From the NCBI GenBank assembly GCA_031549885.1, contig JAVBPD010000093.1, positions 1 through 22,589 of the forward strand: 22,589 nt of DNA. Reading direction: 5' to 3'. Source of the stretch: WQUF01 sp031549885. Lineage in GTDB: Bacteria > Bacillota > Clostridia > Clostridiales > Clostridiaceae. The translations under genes and the position numbers were made by a program. Shown here one piece after another: positions 20,884 through 22,589 of the stretch; the first letter of the stretch is position 1; every line of letters begins with the position of its first letter. The notes beneath the pieces were generated by a model. The model was not told the origin of the DNA and made no database searches. It saw nothing but the letters and a program-made list of their open reading frames with translations.

Positions 20884-21765
20884 ATGAAAAAAAGATTTTT
20901 GTCCTTAGCACTTTTAAGTTTAATGATTTTTAATGCATCTCCTGCAGTGGCTTCTACATCTGAAATTACAGATAAACCTGTTTTAATTAAAAATTGTGAC
21001 CATGAGATTCCTGGAATGCTTTCTATGCCCAAAAATGCTAAAAATGCACCTGTGGTTTTATTGTTGCATGGAACTGGATCGCAAAAAGATGAAGTAGGGG
21101 ATCAGTATAAAAATTTAGCTAAAGAACTTGCTGAAAAAGGTATAGCCTCACTTCGAATTGATTTTGCAGGAACAGGAGATAGCAAACAAGATTATAGCAA
21201 ATATACAATAACTGGTGCAATTTCTGATGCAAATGCTTCTATTAATTATTTAGAAAAAGTTTGTGGCATTGATAAAAATAAAATAGGAGTAGTTGGATAT
21301 AGTCAAGGTGGAACTGTAGCAATTCAAGTAGCTTCTTATAATGATAAAGTTAAAGCGCTTTGCACATGGGCAGGAGCACCTAGTGTAAAGGATTTTGCTT
21401 TAGATAAAAATGGCCCTGTTGGTAAAGCTTATAACCTTGCAATGAAAGATGGCATGGCTGAAGTTGATTTGGGATTTATTAAGCTTAATTTTTCTAAACA
21501 GTGGTACGAAGAAGCCATTAAAATTGATGGGCTTTTAGACATTAAAAATTATAAAAACCCTCTTTTATGCATAAATGGGTCTGAGGATACGGATGTTAAC
21601 CCTGATATGGGTAAAAATACAGTTTTAGCTTCAGGGAGCAAAGATGCAAGCTATGTAATAATTAAAGGTGCTGACCATTTATATGGAGTTTTAGATACTC
21701 CTGTATCACCACTTGCAAAAGAATTAAGGGATTTAACAGTGGAGTTTTTTAATAGAAAATTTTAA
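20884..21765 (+). CDS. Secreted alpha/beta hydrolase (esterase/acyl hydrolase type)
   Basis: A 293-residue serine hydrolase. Residues 1-24 are a signal peptide (KKRF, hydrophobic core, ASPAVAS), so the mature enzyme is exported. The alpha/beta fold shows the oxyanion segment VVLLLHGTGSQKDE (57-70), then LRIDFAGTGDS (90-100). The nucleophile elbow is VVGYSQGG (S140), an acid is in INGSEDTDVNPD (D235 or D237), and the His is in IIKGADHLYG (H265). These features fit small secreted esterases of the feruloyl/acyl esterase and BAAT-like groups; substrate specificity cannot be told. Start: ATG at 20884 is 6 nt after GGAGGG and gives the signal peptide. An upstream in-frame ATG at 20851 has no ribosome-binding site. 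It is a single-gene unit. Confidence 0.88.
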   Translation: MKKRFLSLALLSLMIFNASPAVASTSEITDKPVLIKNCDHEIPGMLSMPKNAKNAPVVLLLHGTGSQKDEVGDQYKNLAKELAEKGIASLRIDFAGTGDSKQDYSKYTITGAISDANASINYLEKVCGIDKNKIGVVGYSQGGTVAIQVASYNDKVKALCTWAGAPSVKDFALDKNGPVGKAYNLAMKDGMAEVDLGFIKLNFSKQWYEEAIKIDGLLDIKNYKNPLLCINGSEDTDVNPDMGKNTVLASGSKDASYVIIKGADHLYGVLDTPVSPLAKELRDLTVEFFNRKF

Positions 21766-21796
21766 ATTAAAAAAATATATATTTTAACATATAATT

Positions 21797-21805
21797 TGGT
21801 ATAAT
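21797..21805 (+). promoter_or_regulatory. Extended -10 box of a possible small transcript
   Basis: TGG followed by TATAAT (21800-21805) makes an extended -10. The -35 is not recognisable. It would start transcription near 21812, ahead of the small ORF at 21837 and the terminator at 21932. Confidence 0.4.
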
Positions 21806-21836
21806 ATTTTTAACAGTCATTTTAGAGGTAGTTACA

Positions 21837-21926
21837 TTGGTTTTAATTTTGAATTTAACAAAAGTTAAATTTATAATGTATTTCCTATTAATACGTACAA
21901 ATGAATTGTTATATAAAATGTCATAA
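21837..21926 (+). CDS. Possible 29-codon hydrophobic peptide
   Basis: TTG at 21837 opens a 29-codon frame, starting MVLILNLTKVKFIMYFLLIR and ending in NELLYKMS, then TAA. AGAGGT (21824-21829) lies 7 nt upstream. The middle is hydrophobic with flanking Lys/Arg, as in small membrane peptides. A -10 box precedes it and an intrinsic terminator follows within 6 nt, so the segment could be an independent gene. Alternatively the stretch is only the 3' untranslated region of the hydrolase gene or encodes a small RNA. A perfect dyad (AATTTAAC at 21852-21859, GTTAAATT at 21864-21871) lies inside it. Sequence length alone gives little coding evidence. Confidence 0.3.
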   Translation: MVLILNLTKVKFIMYFLLIRTNELLYKMS

Positions 21927-21931
21927 AACAT

Positions 21932-21967
21932 AAAATCCTCTGTTGTTTAATCAATAGGGGATTTTTT
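21932..21967 (+). terminator. Intrinsic terminator
   Basis: AAAATCCTC (21932-21940) pairs with GGGGATTTT (21957-21965), including one G-U, with an inner TTG/CAA pair in the loop, followed by more T. It ends whatever is transcribed through 21766-21931. Confidence 0.82.
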
Positions 21968-22035
21968 AAAAATTTTTCATAATATTTCATTTTAAAAAAT
22001 ATACTTTATTAAAACAATTAATTTGAGGTATATAA

Positions 22036-22589
22036 ATGGCCAATTTATCAATTGATGATCTTGCCAAATCCATGAAAGCCATGGGTATGAATGTTGAATT
22101 TTATGATGGCGATATTTTGCTTCCAACTGCTCGAATTAAAAATGACCCTAAAAAGGTTAGAGTTGAAGAATTTAAACTCCCTCCTCTTTCTTTAGAAGAA
22201 CAAGAAAGAAGAAGAAAAAATGAAGAGAAAATTTTACTAAAAAGAGCTAGCAATTTTACAAATGGCATAAACATTTATGAGAATTTTCAATATGTTGACA
22301 TAGATCTAATGATTCCTTGTGCTCCTAACTGGGCATTCAATAAGCCTAATCAAGAACAACTAATCACCTTAATTTCTTCCATTGAGACTATGGGCGTTTT
22401 AAGTCCTTTTATTTTAGTTAAAGATAAGCGTTCTACAGATTATACTATAGTTTGTGGACATTCACGCCATGTGGCTCTAAAAAATCTCTATGCAAATACC
22501 CAAGATAACAAATATAAATTCGCCCCTTGCTTTGTTTTAGATTATGACGAGGTAGATGAGTATTTTGTGCGAGCTTTAATAATAGATTC
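22036..22589 (+). CDS. ParB-like N-terminal domain protein (partial, C-terminus off window)
   Basis: About 184 codons are visible and the frame runs off the right edge. ATG at 22036 is 5 nt after GAGGTA. The first ~75 residues (ANLSIDDLAKSMKAMGMNVE onward, and a charged LSLEEQERRRKNEEKILLKR helix) are followed by a ParB-fold core. That core reads NQEQLITLISSIETMGVLSP, FILVKDKRSTDYTIVCGHSR, HVALKNLYAN and FAPCFVLDYDEVDEYFVRAL. CGHSRHVAL is the phosphate-binding ParB motif. The core is arranged like the protein at 1-416, but the N-terminal extension is different and longer. The ending VRALIID resembles the ParB segment before the HTH, so a DNA-binding domain may follow outside the window. No ParA or mobile-element gene is visible. 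Confidence 0.78.
   Translation, partial: MANLSIDDLAKSMKAMGMNVEFYDGDILLPTARIKNDPKKVRVEEFKLPPLSLEEQERRRKNEEKILLKRASNFTNGINIYENFQYVDIDLMIPCAPNWAFNKPNQEQLITLISSIETMGVLSPFILVKDKRSTDYTIVCGHSRHVALKNLYANTQDNKYKFAPCFVLDYDEVDEYFVRALIID

Noticed and set aside
21852..21871. AATTTAAC-AAAA-GTTAAATT dyad as a terminator of the hydrolase gene
   Set aside because: The stem is all weak pairs but two and there is no T-run after it; the stem at 21932-21967 is the better terminator.
1..22589. Whole window as an integrative element bounded by the ParB-like genes and carrying tet
   Set aside because: No integrase, relaxase, transposase, conjugation gene or att-like direct repeat was seen, and the interior is mostly metabolic and stress genes.

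Overview
The DNA is AT-rich and reads as a Clostridium-type Firmicute chromosome. It has strong AGGAGG/GAGGTG ribosome-binding sites, frequent TTG/GTG starts and many short stem-loops followed by T-runs. It also carries a Tlp-type small acid-soluble spore protein gene, which points to an endospore former, and stress and regulator families typical of anaerobic Firmicutes. No tRNA, rRNA, transposase, integrase or CRISPR array was seen.

Layout. (1) 1-416: 5' part of a ParB-fold protein, minus strand, running off the left edge. (2) 561-2444: an old-yellow-enzyme flavin oxidoreductase with a C-terminal four-cysteine motif, divergent from a class I SAM methyltransferase. (3) 2532-8936: a tight six-gene operon coding for a nitrilase-fold protein without its catalytic cysteine, an intact nitrilase-superfamily hydrolase, a metal-dependent amidohydrolase, a GH125-like glycosidase, a glycerophosphodiester phosphodiesterase and an MFS sugar-type transporter. 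It looks like an uptake-and-breakdown pathway for a compound carrying glycosidic, phosphodiester and C-N bonds. (4) 9053-12533, minus strand: a secreted GH3 beta-glucosidase-type enzyme and a small lipoprotein, each with its own signals. (5) 12651-15757: a TetM-family ribosomal protection protein behind a leader with a seven-codon ORF and an intrinsic terminator, divergent from a MerR/GyrI-like regulator with a 19-bp-spacer promoter. (6) 15827-16288: a DUF2975-type membrane protein with a large inverted repeat over its -35 box. (7) 16422-18939, minus strand: a Crp/Fnr regulator, then cupin, DUF1858, an unknown protein and hemerythrin, with one palindrome placed as a class II activator site. 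(8) 19102-20501: a PadR regulator translationally coupled to a HAAS-domain membrane protein, visibly richer in GC than its surroundings. (9) 20529-21765: spore protein Tlp and a secreted alpha/beta hydrolase. (10) 21797-21967: a possible 29-codon ORF with its own -10 box and terminator. (11) 22036-22589: the 5' part of a second ParB-fold protein, running off the right edge.

The most unusual items are the operon in (3), whose gene combination I do not recognise from any described pathway; the leader in (5); the DUF1858 plus hemerythrin arrangement in (7), which resembles a split RIC (ScdA/YtfE) iron-centre repair protein; and the two ParB-fold genes bounding the window. Several starts were moved three codons downstream because the upstream in-frame GTG lies inside the Shine-Dalgarno sequence.
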